A stretch of DNA of 64,000 nucleotides. It comes from Streptomyces stelliscabiei (GTDB taxonomy: Bacteria > Actinomycetota > Actinomycetes > Streptomycetales > Streptomycetaceae). Numbering within the stretch: the first letter of the stretch is position 1; every line of letters starts with the position of its first letter. A program made the position numbers and the translations under genes. This document shows, one piece after another, positions 32,848-41,569 of the stretch. Under the pieces are notes generated by a model. It did no database searches. It was not told the origin of the DNA and saw only the letters and a list, made by a program, of their open reading frames with translations. Where the stretch lies: NCBI RefSeq assembly GCF_014873495.1, contig NZ_JADBGF010000001.1, positions 5,704,001 through 5,768,000 on the forward strand, written 5' to 3'.

Positions 32848-33656
32848 GCCATCCCTGGCCCTTGGTCGTCCGGATTCATCAACTGCACCGCCCGGTTCGG
32901 GATCGCGTAGCCGAGGCCTGGGATGGGCTCGGTGACGTCGTAGTCGCTGGTGCCGCGCTGCGGCCGGCCCTCACCGGTCTGCGTGCGCCACAGGTGCTGC
33001 AGGATCACCTGGGCTGCGGCGGGAATGTTCGGGCTGATGACCGGCCGCCCGGCCCGGTAGGTGGCGCGCAGGGGGCCGACCAGGAGGCTGCCGTCCTTCC
33101 GAGTCACGATCCCCTTCGCGCCGTCCAGGTTCAGGGTGTTGACGTCGTACGACGTCCCGCCCGACAGCAGCGCCGCGAGAGACACCAGCGACACGGCCGG
33201 GGTCCGGTGCAGGGCGAGCGCGTGGACCACGCCGACGTGGTGGTCCTCGACGACCTGGCGGACGATGACCGGGCCAACGAAGTACTCCACCGCCCGCGTC
33301 GTGGCATCGAGCCAGAACCGCACGCGCGCGTCGTCGTCCTGCCCGTTCTTCTTCAGCAGCTCCTTCGCGTCCGCGAGAGACAGCACCGTGGGCAGCGCCG
33401 CCTCCCGTACGTCGAAGGAGTCGGCGTAGGCGTGGGCCGGAGTGGTGAACACCCAGCGCACGGTGTGCCGTCCGGGCTGCACCGTGACGTAGTCCGCCCG
33501 GTACAGCCCGATCCCGGTGTTTGTCACCGCCGGGGTGACGACCGTCTCGTCCGGAAGGGTCACCGTCGCGACGGCCGTGCTGGCGGTGATGAGGGTGCCG
33601 CCGGGGTCCCGGCACTGAGCAGTCAGGCGCGCGGTCGCGCCGAGGTCGTACGGCAC
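32844..33656 (-). CDS. Head-tail connector protein, gp6-like
   Basis: 270 residues. N-terminal 85 residues form a beta-sandwich-like domain (ATARLTAQCRDPGGTLITAS...GRHTVRWVF), and the C-terminal part is helical (LSLADAKELLKKNGQDDDARVRFWLDATTRAVEYFVGP), matching gp6-type adaptor proteins that dock to the portal. The N-terminal extension is an addition beyond the usual adaptor length. Confidence 0.75.
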   Translation of the reverse strand: MPYDLGATARLTAQCRDPGGTLITASTAVATVTLPDETVVTPAVTNTGIGLYRADYVTVQPGRHTVRWVFTTPAHAYADSFDVREAALPTVLSLADAKELLKKNGQDDDARVRFWLDATTRAVEYFVGPVIVRQVVEDHHVGVVHALALHRTPAVSLVSLAALLSGGTSYDVNTLNLDGAKGIVTRKDGSLLVGPLRATYRAGRPVISPNIPAAAQVILQHLWRTQTGEGRPQRGTSDYDVTEPIPGLGYAIPNRAVQLMNPDDQGPGMA

Positions 33657-33668
33657 CGCTCACCCCCT

Positions 33669-34322
33669 CTACCAGGACCGGGTCTCGGGCTGCTCGGACC
33701 GGCCGCCGCCGCGCGATGCCTCGGCCGCCTTCTCCGCCCCGGCCTGGCCGCCGTCACGGTTGCGCGCGGCCTCGAGGACCTTGTCGCGGTTCTTGACGAT
33801 CCCGGCCCGGGGCGGCTGCCCCTCGTTCGCTTCCAGGTCCAGCACGCGCAGCGCCTCCTCGTAGTCGGCTGTGTCGAGGTAGGCGAGGACCTCGCGGTTG
33901 CTGTGCTCGAGCGGGTTGAAGAGTGCGGGGGCCGCAGGACTCACCCCGTCCTCCTCGTCCTCGTCGTCGCCCTGGCCGCCGTCGTCCTGGTCGGGGCCGG
34001 AGGACAGGAGGGGCAGGCTGACGGTCAGCGACCAGCGCACCCACTCGGGCCCGTCCTCCTGCCCGGCCGGCGGGGCGATGGGCTCCAGCGTGGCGTCGAT
34101 GACGTTGAGCGCCTGGCCGTCCTTGCCGAACACCAGCGGCTGCTGGTGCACCATCGACGGCACGCCCTTACCGCCGTCGTCCTGGCGGTCGCTGTCGAGG
34201 AGGACGGCGCGGTACCCGTCGGCCCAGGACGCCGCCTCCTCGTCCGTGACCACGACGATGTCGCCGGGCGCCCAGGAGAAGTCGGCGCCGGCGATCGCCT
34301 CCAGCACTTTGATCTGCGCCAT
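33669..34322 (-). CDS. Head-region protein with acidic linker, unknown
   Basis: 217 residues from ATG 34322, overlapping the preceding stop. A compact N-terminus (MAQIKVLEAIAGADFSWAPGDIVVVTDEEAASWADGYRA) of about 45 residues precedes an acidic patch (DDGGQGDDEDEEDG) and a charged helical C-terminus. This resembles head-decoration or adaptor proteins; the exact role is unclear. Confidence 0.6.
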   Translation of the reverse strand: MAQIKVLEAIAGADFSWAPGDIVVVTDEEAASWADGYRAVLLDSDRQDDGGKGVPSMVHQQPLVFGKDGQALNVIDATLEPIAPPAGQEDGPEWVRWSLTVSLPLLSSGPDQDDGGQGDDEDEEDGVSPAAPALFNPLEHSNREVLAYLDTADYEEALRVLDLEANEGQPPRAGIVKNRDKVLEAARNRDGGQAGAEKAAEASRGGGRSEQPETRSW

Positions 34323-34732
34323 CAGTTCCGCACCACCGGGGCCACACGCGGGTTCGACAGCACCACGAGGGCGGCGTACAGGCCGCCGGTGGCCGGGGAG
34401 CCGGACACCGTGGTGATGACCCGCACGTACCGCTTGAGGCCCTTGTAGCCGATCTCGTACACGGTGTCGTCGGTGCTGGAGGTGACGGCGGGCTCGCTGC
34501 CCTGCAGGTATGTGTCGGCGACGGCCGCCCACGAAGAGTTGTCGTCGGAGTCCTGGACCTCGAAGGTGTGGGTTCCGTCGGTGACCACACCGGCCTGGAT
34601 GACGATCAGGCAGTCCTGGTACATCGAGGAGTCCTCGGCCCGGTCCACCGCCGTCCCGTTCGCCGAGGCCGTTCGAGCTGCGGTCGGTGCCAGGGACGTT
34701 TTGACGAGCAGGTTGCTGTACGCGTCCTTCAC
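34322..34732 (-). CDS. Putative head decoration protein
   Basis: 136 residues starting MKDAYSNLLVKTSLAPTAARTASANG; it is beta-rich (DCLIVIQAGVVTDGTHTFEVQDSDDNSSW) and lies directly downstream of the capsid gene, the usual place of decoration or capsid-associated proteins. Confidence 0.6.
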   Translation of the reverse strand: MKDAYSNLLVKTSLAPTAARTASANGTAVDRAEDSSMYQDCLIVIQAGVVTDGTHTFEVQDSDDNSSWAAVADTYLQGSEPAVTSSTDDTVYEIGYKGLKRYVRVITTVSGSPATGGLYAALVVLSNPRVAPVVRN

Positions 34733-34757
34733 GACGCGCTCCTTCCTGAGAATGCCG

Positions 34758-34789
34758 ACGGGCCCAGGCCGTTACCGGCCCGAGCCCGT
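34758..34789 (-). terminator. Hairpin after the capsid gene
   Basis: A 14-bp stem with two mismatches (ACGGGCCCAGGCCG against CGGCCCGAGCCCGT) and a TTAC tetraloop, just past the major capsid stop. It may give partial termination or protect the transcript 3' end. Confidence 0.55.
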
Positions 34790-34803
34790 GCGAGCGGATC
34801 GGG

Positions 34804-36048
34804 TCAGCTGGCGGCGTGCTGGTACGTGCGGACCGCGGAGGCGTCCTGGATCATGCCGTCCATGCGGGCGAACCCGAGGAAAGCCACCTGCAGGTACTCG
34901 GCGTACCGCTCCACCAGGCGCAGCGTCTGCACCTGCTGCACCTGGCGGATGACGTAGCCCGCCTTGAAGTCGCCGAACGCGATCGTCTTCGCGGAGGCGG
35001 CCGGTGTCGGCATCGAGTTGTCGAGCGAGTACTCGAAGCCGTTGATCGTGGAGGGGAAGCCGGGCGCCGGGACCGGCACCCACAGCGGGCGACCCTGGGT
35101 GTCCTTCAGCTTGCGGATCACCTTGAGCGTCGAGTCGTGCATGAGGTACCTGCCGTTGGGCCGGTACGCGCTGTCGACGCTGTGCTCGAGGTCGACCAGG
35201 TCGTCGTAGATGACCGACGTGGTCTGACCGGAGGCGCCCTGCTTGCCGACGGCCGCGCTGGTGGCCAGGCCTTCCGGCTGGTCCACGCCGGTGCCGGTGG
35301 TGAACGCCCGGGCGGCGCGGCGGCCGATGCGCTCGCCGAGCTTCTTCGGCACCCACGTCTCCAGGCTGAACGCCGAGTCCTGCAGCAGGGCCATGGACAG
35401 CTTCACCTGCTTGGAGGAGAAGATGTACGCCTTCAGCGTCCGCCCGCCCACGCCCAGGTCCTGCTCACCGGCGGGCTGGTTCTCGCCGAGGAGCTCGCCC
35501 TCGTTGCCGGTGTCGTCGTTGGTCGGCCACTTCAGGTCGGCGCCCGTCGAGGTGGTGATGACGTCGGCCAGACCGAGCAGGCCGCCGAAGGCCTTCATCG
35601 TCTCGGTCATGATGCCGCGGAACTCGTCCGGCACGGTGAACCCGCCGGCGGTGTCGATGCCCGCACCCATCGCACGCATGTCGACCTCGTGGTCCATCAT
35701 CAGGTTCCGCTGGTCCGGCGACAGCCGGTCCATGCCGCCGCGCAGGTAGATGCCGAAGGTCTCGGCGTACCGCTTCGCCTGCTCCTGCGCGTCGCCACCC
35801 CGGCGACCCTCGGGTTCACCGGTGGTGACGGCGACCTGGCTGCGGTCGATCTTCTCGAGCTGGGTCATACGGTTCAGCCGCTCGATGTCCCCGGAGACCT
35901 CGGTGAGCCGGGCTTCGGCCGCGTCCCAGTTCGTCCGCTCCTCCGCGCTGAGTTCGCGGTTCTCGTTCTCGGCCGCGGTGCGGATGTCCAGCATCCGCTG
36001 CCACACGGTGTTCTGCTCATCGATGAGCCGCGTGAGCGTAGCGCTCAT
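34804..36048 (-). CDS. Major capsid protein, HK97 family
   Basis: 414 residues. The N-terminal 95 residues are a coiled-coil delta domain (TRLIDEQNTVWQRMLDIRTAAENENRELSAEERTNWDAAEARL) that acts as a scaffold and is removed by the protease. The mature part starts near residue 100-120 and shows the HK97 fold pattern (GGFTVPDEFRGIMTETMKAFGGLLGLADVITTSTG, WVPKKLGERIGRRAARAFTTGTG). It is encoded directly after the protease and flanked by hairpins. Confidence 0.93.
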   Translation of the reverse strand: MSATLTRLIDEQNTVWQRMLDIRTAAENENRELSAEERTNWDAAEARLTEVSGDIERLNRMTQLEKIDRSQVAVTTGEPEGRRGGDAQEQAKRYAETFGIYLRGGMDRLSPDQRNLMMDHEVDMRAMGAGIDTAGGFTVPDEFRGIMTETMKAFGGLLGLADVITTSTGADLKWPTNDDTGNEGELLGENQPAGEQDLGVGGRTLKAYIFSSKQVKLSMALLQDSAFSLETWVPKKLGERIGRRAARAFTTGTGVDQPEGLATSAAVGKQGASGQTTSVIYDDLVDLEHSVDSAYRPNGRYLMHDSTLKVIRKLKDTQGRPLWVPVPAPGFPSTINGFEYSLDNSMPTPAASAKTIAFGDFKAGYVIRQVQQVQTLRLVERYAEYLQVAFLGFARMDGMIQDASAVRTYQHAAS

Positions 36049-36071
36049 GTGCTTCCTCTATTCAGGCATGG

Positions 36072-36113
36072 CGAAGGCCCACACACCGGCGCGAGCCGCG
36101 GGGTGGGCCTTCG
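36072..36113 (-). terminator. Hairpin between protease and capsid genes
   Basis: A perfect 11-bp stem (CGAAGGCCCAC and complement) with a 20-nt loop, in the 77-bp gap ahead of the capsid gene. It may trim upstream read-through so that capsid is expressed from its own promoter. Confidence 0.6.
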
Positions 36114-36125
36114 GGTGAGTACGGG

Positions 36126-37364
36126 TTACGCGGGGGTCAGGTGCAGGCCGTAGCGTGCGGCCAGTCCCCTCATGCGGAGATCGAGTGCGTCCTGGTCGGT
36201 CCGAGTGGTCTCTGCCGGCTCGGTGCCGTTCGTGTCCGCAGTGTCGGTCTCCGGTGTGCTGGTCTCGCGAGTGGACTCACCCGGCTCGCTGCCAACTGCC
36301 TTCAGCTCTGGTGCCTTGATCCCGGCGTCCTTCAGGTGCCGGGCCAGGTGCTTGTACACGGCTTCGCGGTCCTCGTCGGGGATCGTGGTCCCGCCGCGGG
36401 CGCCGTTGAGGACGCCGATCGCCGTGGTGCACGCGACCGTCGAGGCCGCGCCGACGTCGCCGTCCACGCCGACGAAGTGGTGGATGAACCGGTACGAGGC
36501 CTTCGCCGTGGCGTCGCCGTCGGGGTCCACCCAGGCGTGCGCCATCCGCAGCGCCGACTCCTCGCCGGGGAGATCCGACGAGTTCCCCGGACCGTCCCAC
36601 GCCGCGTCGGAGGTGCCGGTGGAGTGGACCGCCAGCGCGCCCCGCTCCTCGACGGCCGGCGCCGTACGGGCGACCACCGTGGCGTCCTCGGCGGGCGCCT
36701 GGTCGCCGACGAGCTGCAGGAGGTCCCGCAGCTCCGGCCGGTACTTCGCGCGCTGCTCGATGGCCTGCTGGTCGCCGCGCCGCAGGAGCGCGGAGGCGAC
36801 GGAGGCGAGTTCGGCCTCGGTGTCCTCGTAGGCTGGGAACGTCACCGCGGACACCTCGATGAGGCGGACCTCGAGGATCCGGCGGACCTCCACCTCGGCG
36901 GTCTGCCCGTCGGAGGTCTCCACCGTCTCCAGCGTCCAGTCGTCCTTGACGACGTAGAACCCGAAGCTCATGCCGGTGATGTTCCGGTTCTTGACGTTGG
37001 CCTTCAGGTCGTTGACGTACGACAGGGCCGGGTCCAGGGCCGAATCCACCGGGAGACCCTTGTCGTCCTCCGCCAGCTCCAGCGTGCCTGCGGAGACCCG
37101 GGAGACCACGTAGTACGAGTCGTGGTCGATGAGCATCCGTGCATCGCCCTCCGACAGCGTCTTCGTGAACGCCCCCGGTGCGATCTCCTCGTAGAACCCC
37201 CACCGCAGGGGATTCCCGATCGCGGTACGGGAGTTGAACTTCGCCGCGTACCCGCGGAACCGCTCGCCCGCCCCGTCGCCCTCGACGGCCCGGATCACGA
37301 CCTCTGCCGTGGACAACGGCAGATGGCGGTGCTCCTCGGTCGTCGTCCTCGTCAGAGTCCTCAT
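36126..37364 (-). CDS. HK97-family prohead protease with C-terminal extension
   Basis: 412 residues from ATG 37364, overlapping the portal stop. Residues about 20-205 are the protease: FRGYAAKFNSRT, GAFTKTL, ARMLIDHDSYYVVSRVSAGTLEL (catalytic His), NRNITGMSFGFYV (catalytic Ser region), LIEVSAVTFPAYEDTE. The second half adds a domain (WDGPGNSSDLPGEESALRMAHAWVDP, GARGGTTIPDEDREAVYKHLARHLKDAG) that I recall in other phage head proteins, plus a Thr/Glu-rich tail. It processes the capsid delta domain. Confidence 0.88.
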   Translation of the reverse strand: MRTLTRTTTEEHRHLPLSTAEVVIRAVEGDGAGERFRGYAAKFNSRTAIGNPLRWGFYEEIAPGAFTKTLSEGDARMLIDHDSYYVVSRVSAGTLELAEDDKGLPVDSALDPALSYVNDLKANVKNRNITGMSFGFYVVKDDWTLETVETSDGQTAEVEVRRILEVRLIEVSAVTFPAYEDTEAELASVASALLRRGDQQAIEQRAKYRPELRDLLQLVGDQAPAEDATVVARTAPAVEERGALAVHSTGTSDAAWDGPGNSSDLPGEESALRMAHAWVDPDGDATAKASYRFIHHFVGVDGDVGAASTVACTTAIGVLNGARGGTTIPDEDREAVYKHLARHLKDAGIKAPELKAVGSEPGESTRETSTPETDTADTNGTEPAETTRTDQDALDLRMRGLAARYGLHLTPA

Positions 37365-38695
37365 CAGGTGCCTTCCTCCCCCTCGTCGGGTGTCTGCAGC
37401 AGCCGCTGCGCCTGCGCCATCAGCGCGGCCGCCCGCGCCCGGTTCGACCCCGCGGCCGCCGCCTCGTCCCCGTCCGGGGCGAGCGGGTTCGAGCCGAGCG
37501 GCGCCATGTACATCGGCTGCAGGTAGACGTCGCCGCCCGTACCCGCGGGCAGCGGCGGCATCTCCTCGAGCGCACGCACGTCGTCCGCGCTGTAGGCGCC
37601 CACGTCCCGCATCGCCCGGTAGAACGTCGCCCTCGCTGCGCTGTCGCCGCGCAGCAGGCCGCCCATCTGGTAGTTCGCGTACAGCGACCGGGGCAGCAGC
37701 TCCTTGGTGATGCGCTGCTCGGTCGGGGTGAGCCATGTCGGGTTGAGGTCGAACGTCACCCAGCCCTGCGCCTGCTGCTCCAGCCCCGTGCCCCACGACG
37801 TGCTCTTCTCGGTCGACATGAGCAGGAACGGCGGCACCCCGAACATGCGGGCGATCTCGGTGACCTGGAACTGCCGGGACTCGAGGAACTGCGCGTCCGT
37901 GTTCGGCATCTGCACCGGGCTGAAGGACGCGCCCGAGTCGAGGACAGCGATCTCGTGGCTGTTGTGGACGCCGGACATCTTGGCCTTCCAGCGTTCCTTC
38001 AGCCGCGCGGCCTGGTCCTGGTCGAGGCGCTGCTCGGTCTGCAGCACACCGCCGATCATGTTGCCCGACCCGAACATCCGGGCCGCCGACTTCTCAGCGG
38101 CCTGCGCCAGGCCGATGCCCTGCGTGGCCAGCCGTACGGGCGAGCAGCCCGTGATGCCGTCGTAGCCCAGGCCCGGGATGTGCAGCATCTGGTGCGGCGT
38201 CCACACGTGGCTCACGCCCCAGTCGTCCACGACGTCGAACAGCTTCCCGCTGGGGTTCGCCACGTCCGGCTTGATCCGCTCCACATGGACACGGTCCGCC
38301 GAGACCGGCCACAGCTCCCGGATCTGGCCGGCACCGTCGCGGACCTTCTGAATGTAGGTGTTGCCCCACAGCACGCGATACGTGTACGCGAAGCGCCACA
38401 GCTCCACCGGCGTCAGATCGGGGTGCGGGTTCCGCAGCAGCTCGAACGGCTGCTTCTCCCGCGTCCCCTCCGTGTACGTCGGCAACGGCAGCGCCGAGGA
38501 CACTCCCGCGATCAGCGACACCGCCCGCCACACCGGTGACGCCCGCAGCGCGGTCGTCTCCGACACCGGCACCCCGGCATCGGACTGCACCCCGCCCAGG
38601 TACTCCGCCAGCGCGGCGGAGGTGAGCGGCTGCGCCGGACTCTCCAGCCCTCTCCTCGTGCGCCCCTCGAACAGGCCGAACAGCCCAGACGTCAC
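37364..38695 (-). CDS. Portal protein, HK97 family
   Basis: 443 residues. Hallmarks include SPVWRAVSLIAGVSSALPLPTY near the N-terminus and NPHPDLTPVELWRFAYTYRVLWGNTYI, then FGVPPFLLMSTEKSTSWGTGLEQQAQGWVTFDLNPTWLTPTEQRITKELL. The portal is the twelve-part ring through which DNA enters the head and to which the tail attaches. It overlaps both neighbours by 4 bp. Confidence 0.92.
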   Translation of the reverse strand: MTSGLFGLFEGRTRRGLESPAQPLTSAALAEYLGGVQSDAGVPVSETTALRASPVWRAVSLIAGVSSALPLPTYTEGTREKQPFELLRNPHPDLTPVELWRFAYTYRVLWGNTYIQKVRDGAGQIRELWPVSADRVHVERIKPDVANPSGKLFDVVDDWGVSHVWTPHQMLHIPGLGYDGITGCSPVRLATQGIGLAQAAEKSAARMFGSGNMIGGVLQTEQRLDQDQAARLKERWKAKMSGVHNSHEIAVLDSGASFSPVQMPNTDAQFLESRQFQVTEIARMFGVPPFLLMSTEKSTSWGTGLEQQAQGWVTFDLNPTWLTPTEQRITKELLPRSLYANYQMGGLLRGDSAARATFYRAMRDVGAYSADDVRALEEMPPLPAGTGGDVYLQPMYMAPLGSNPLAPDGDEAAAAGSNRARAAALMAQAQRLLQTPDEGEEGT

Positions 38696-38922
38696 TGCCG
38701 CTCACCTCCCGCCGCTTCCCCACCGCGCCCCTCCCCAGGGACACGCCTGTCGGCCAGCGCACGCTCGCACGCCAGCACCCCCAGCACCCCGCCCACCACC
38801 AGCGCGGCCGGCACGCTCCACAGCGCCAGCCCTGCCACGATGACCAGCACAAACACTGTCTCGAGGAGCACCAGCCCCCGTCCGCCCCGCGGCTGCTCCT
38901 TCTCCGCCTGGTCCTCGCTCAC
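38692..38922 (-). CDS. Small membrane protein between terminase and portal
   Basis: 76 residues from GTG 38922 (GTG 38925 is equally possible), overlapping both the terminase stop and the portal start. Two hydrophobic helices (VLLETVFVLVIVAGLALWSV, AALVVGGVLGVLAC) with a charged tail. A membrane protein here is unusual and its role unknown. Confidence 0.6.
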   Translation of the reverse strand: MSEDQAEKEQPRGGRGLVLLETVFVLVIVAGLALWSVPAALVVGGVLGVLACERALADRRVPGEGRGGEAAGGERQ

Positions 38923-40481
38923 CACAGGTTCGGCGCCCCTTCCGGCTCCACGTCGTGGTACTTCTCCCAGCCCCACAGTGCATACGTCCCAGCCACCAGC
39001 GGGCTCACGTCCACACCCTCACTGCGCCGGGCCCACGCCCACGCATCGCCCAGCTCCCGCTTCTTCGCACCGGCCAGAGCCGTCGCCATGGGTGACTGGC
39101 CCGGGTGCGCGAGGGAACCGTCCACGGTCCGGTCGTAGAAGGCGCCGCAGGCCTGCACGATCTCCCGCACCTTCGGCGCCACCAGGAAATGATCCCGCCC
39201 CAGCCCGCTGCCCACCTCGTACGTTCCGGCGAGCTTCTTGCGGATCGGGGCCGCGAGCGAACCGGCCGGCCCGCCCTCGTCGAGGACCCACACGCACGGC
39301 GTCCACTTCTCGTCCCGCTCGCCGACCCAGTCGACCACCCAGTCCGTCCCCGGCCGGTGTGCGACGACCTCCACGTGCCGGCCACCGCCCGCCGACTCAG
39401 CAGCGATCGAGATCGCCGTCCACGTCCGCTCCGGGTTCGTGTCGATCGCGAAGGCCACCGGGTCCAACGGACGGCTCTGCCCGTCCGCGAGTGCCTCCCA
39501 CGCCTCCTTCGAGATGACCTGCCACGTCTCGTCACTGACCTCCGGGTAGTCACCCACACCCAGCCGCTCACGGTCGAACAGGTCCTCACGCATACCGCGC
39601 ATCTCCCGCTGCACATAGGACGTGCGGATACGGATCCCCAGCGCCGGGTTGGCCCGCGCGAACGAGTACTCGTCGTCACGGTCGTCGTGCGCCGTGCAGA
39701 CCACACGCTGCTCCTGGTCGCGCGGGCACTCCTTCGCGTGCGGAGCGATCGAGTACTCCAGGTACGTCAACGACGGGTCCGGCTCGCCCTCCTCGGCGAT
39801 CGCCCGGGCCCGCAGCAGCGCCAGCTGCTCACTCTCCGCCCCCAGGCCGGCCGACCCCGTGAACACCAACTGCGGGTTCCTACGCGCCGACAGCACCGGC
39901 ATCAGCGCCCCCACCGGCGCCGCACGCAGCTTCATCGCCTCGTCCATGATGACCAGGTCACCGGAGAACCCACGGCCGCTGTCCCCACCCCGCGCCAGGA
40001 ACCGGATCCGCGCGCCGCTGAAAAACTCGAAGCCCTCCTCACCGTGGCTGCGCCGGACCCGCTTGACGCGGCGGCTCAGCGACGCCGACCCCTCGATGAT
40101 CCGGTCCAGCCGCAGGAACGACTCCTGCGCGGTGTTGAACTGGTGCGCGGTGTGGATGACCAGCTCGTCCCCGAACAGGATCACCCCGCCGAGCTGCCGC
40201 GCCTCGAGGAACCCGCCCTTGCCGTTCTGCCGGGCGACGTTGAGGGCGACCTCCAGCGACGTCCACCGGCCCTCGTCGTCCTCGGCGAGGCTGTGGTGCA
40301 GGGCCAGTTGCTGCCAGATGTCGAGGTCGAGACCCGCGTCCTCGGCCAGCTCGACGCACTCCTGCCCGGCGGGCGAGCGGTAGTCGAGCGCGACCTGGTC
40401 CTCGACGCCGTCCCACCGGACCGTGTCGACACGCCGGCGCCACGGCACGGACAGGATCCGCGGGCTCTGGCAGCCGATCAC
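38919..40481 (-). CDS. Terminase large subunit
   Basis: 520 residues. A Walker A-like ARQNGKG near residue 83 and Walker B LVIMDEA near residue 175 make the packaging ATPase; C-terminal acidic residues beginning FAIDTNPERTW, then VVDWVGERDEKW, belong to the RNase H-like nuclease that cuts concatemers. It begins 4 bp before the small subunit ends (overlap) and leads the late operon. Confidence 0.93.
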   Translation of the reverse strand: MIGCQSPRILSVPWRRRVDTVRWDGVEDQVALDYRSPAGQECVELAEDAGLDLDIWQQLALHHSLAEDDEGRWTSLEVALNVARQNGKGGFLEARQLGGVILFGDELVIHTAHQFNTAQESFLRLDRIIEGSASLSRRVKRVRRSHGEEGFEFFSGARIRFLARGGDSGRGFSGDLVIMDEAMKLRAAPVGALMPVLSARRNPQLVFTGSAGLGAESEQLALLRARAIAEEGEPDPSLTYLEYSIAPHAKECPRDQEQRVVCTAHDDRDDEYSFARANPALGIRIRTSYVQREMRGMREDLFDRERLGVGDYPEVSDETWQVISKEAWEALADGQSRPLDPVAFAIDTNPERTWTAISIAAESAGGGRHVEVVAHRPGTDWVVDWVGERDEKWTPCVWVLDEGGPAGSLAAPIRKKLAGTYEVGSGLGRDHFLVAPKVREIVQACGAFYDRTVDGSLAHPGQSPMATALAGAKKRELGDAWAWARRSEGVDVSPLVAGTYALWGWEKYHDVEPEGAPNLW

Positions 40482-40783
40482 CCAGACCCCTTACGCGCCG
40501 GAGGGGAGAGCCGCGCCCTTCGCCGGGCGGCGAGCTGGTCGATCCGGTCGCCGGCGTCCTTCGGGGGAGCCAGCGCGCGCACGACCTGCATGGCCTGGCG
40601 CAGCTCGCGGGCCGCGGCGGCGGTCTCCTTCGCGTCGCTGGTGGAGTCGATCAGGGTGGCGAGGCGCAGCGCGGTGGCGGCCGGGGCCGATGCGGTCGCG
40701 TCGATGCCGAGGTCCTTGATCTCGGCGGCGGTCGCGGTGGCGACCTTGCCGCGGCGGACGCGGCGCTTCGACTCGTCACTCAT
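40478..40783 (-). CDS. Terminase small subunit
   Basis: 101 residues (MSDESKRRVRRGKVATATAAEIKDLGIDATASAPAATALRLA), basic at the N-terminus and helical afterwards (AKETAAAARELRQAMQVVRALAP). The small subunit recognises the packaging site; three palindromes lie immediately upstream of its gene. Confidence 0.8.
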   Translation of the reverse strand: MSDESKRRVRRGKVATATAAEIKDLGIDATASAPAATALRLATLIDSTSDAKETAAAARELRQAMQVVRALAPPKDAGDRIDQLAARRRARLSPPARKGSG

Positions 40784-40813
40784 CCGGACATCACCCCCCG
40801 TAACCAGACGAGA

Positions 40814-40877
40814 GTCACGGAACGTGACAAGAGATTGGTAACAGAGCGTTACGGGATGGATGGTGACGGAACGTCAC
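40814..40877. repeat. Three 15-bp palindromic repeats upstream of the terminase genes
   Basis: GTCAC-GGAAC-GTGAC (40814-40828), GTAAC-AGAGC-GTTAC (40838-40852) and GTGAC-GGAAC-GTCAC (40863-40877), each two 5-bp arms around 5 bp, spaced 24 and 25 bp start to start. They could be terminase small-subunit sites (cosB-like) or an operator array for late transcription. Confidence 0.8.
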
Positions 40878-41088
40878 TAATTCGCTCGGGCTCGCTTCGC
40901 CGGGATAGCAGCCACCTCGACGGGGAGAGAGACGGGCGACAAGGGCGTTTGGGGTCGCCCGGCCTCCGGCTGAAGTTTTGACCCACTCCTTCCCCGGCGG
41001 GCGCGGATCGGCCTGCGATCACCCGCCAGCAGCCCCCGGATCACGCTCCCGGCACCCCGGACCGTCGCGATCCGTGGGTCGCGGCGGG
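40878..41088. other. Non-coding stretch, candidate packaging (cos/pac) region
   Basis: 211 bp between the palindrome array and the P-loop gene with no convincing frame. The position upstream of the small terminase, together with an HNH nuclease nearby, fits a packaging initiation site. No cohesive-end sequence can be fixed by eye. Confidence 0.4.
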
Positions 41089-41529
41089 TCACCACTGCCG
41101 GGTGGTCTGAGGGGTGACAGCGCGTGACTCGCCCTGCCGGTGCTGCCGGTACCAGCGCGTGACGACCCGCTTCATCTCGTCTGATCGCATCGCAGCGACG
41201 CGCTCACGCACGACGTCTTCGCCCGGGTCGACGACCACGAACTCGGCCCCGAGGCGCTGGTAGCGGGCCCGTGCCCGGGCGCCGGGCATGGTGTGGATCA
41301 GGTACACATTGACCTGGTCGACCAGCTTGAATGCCTCGTCCATGGCGGCGTAGCGCGCACGCTGAGCGACCCGCTGATGCAGCTCGTCCTGGTTCCACTG
41401 GGGCGCGCCCGGGCCGGTGAGGGCGCGGGCGATGCGGTCCATGTCGATGACGATGTCACGCGCAGTGGCGTGTGCCTCGATCCATGTGCTCTTGCCTGCG
41501 GCTGGCGGGCCGGTGATGACGTACAGCAC
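41089..41529 (-). CDS. P-loop kinase-like protein
   Basis: 146 residues from GTG 41529. Walker A GPPAAGKST at residues 7-15, then DMDRIARAL and a LID-like Arg-rich stretch (PGARARARYQRLGAEFVVVDPG) resemble small nucleoside or polynucleotide 5'-kinases. Phages use such kinases for end repair or nucleotide metabolism; the substrate is unknown. Confidence 0.75.
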   Translation of the reverse strand: MLYVITGPPAAGKSTWIEAHATARDIVIDMDRIARALTGPGAPQWNQDELHQRVAQRARYAAMDEAFKLVDQVNVYLIHTMPGARARARYQRLGAEFVVVDPGEDVVRERVAAMRSDEMKRVVTRWYRQHRQGESRAVTPQTTRQW

Positions 41530-41569
41530 GCTGTGTCATCACCGCCTCCGTGGTCGTTGGTGTGGCCGG

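Noticed and set aside
40877..41095. 72-residue minus-strand frame
   Set aside because: Covers the palindrome and candidate packaging region; basic composition without family pattern.
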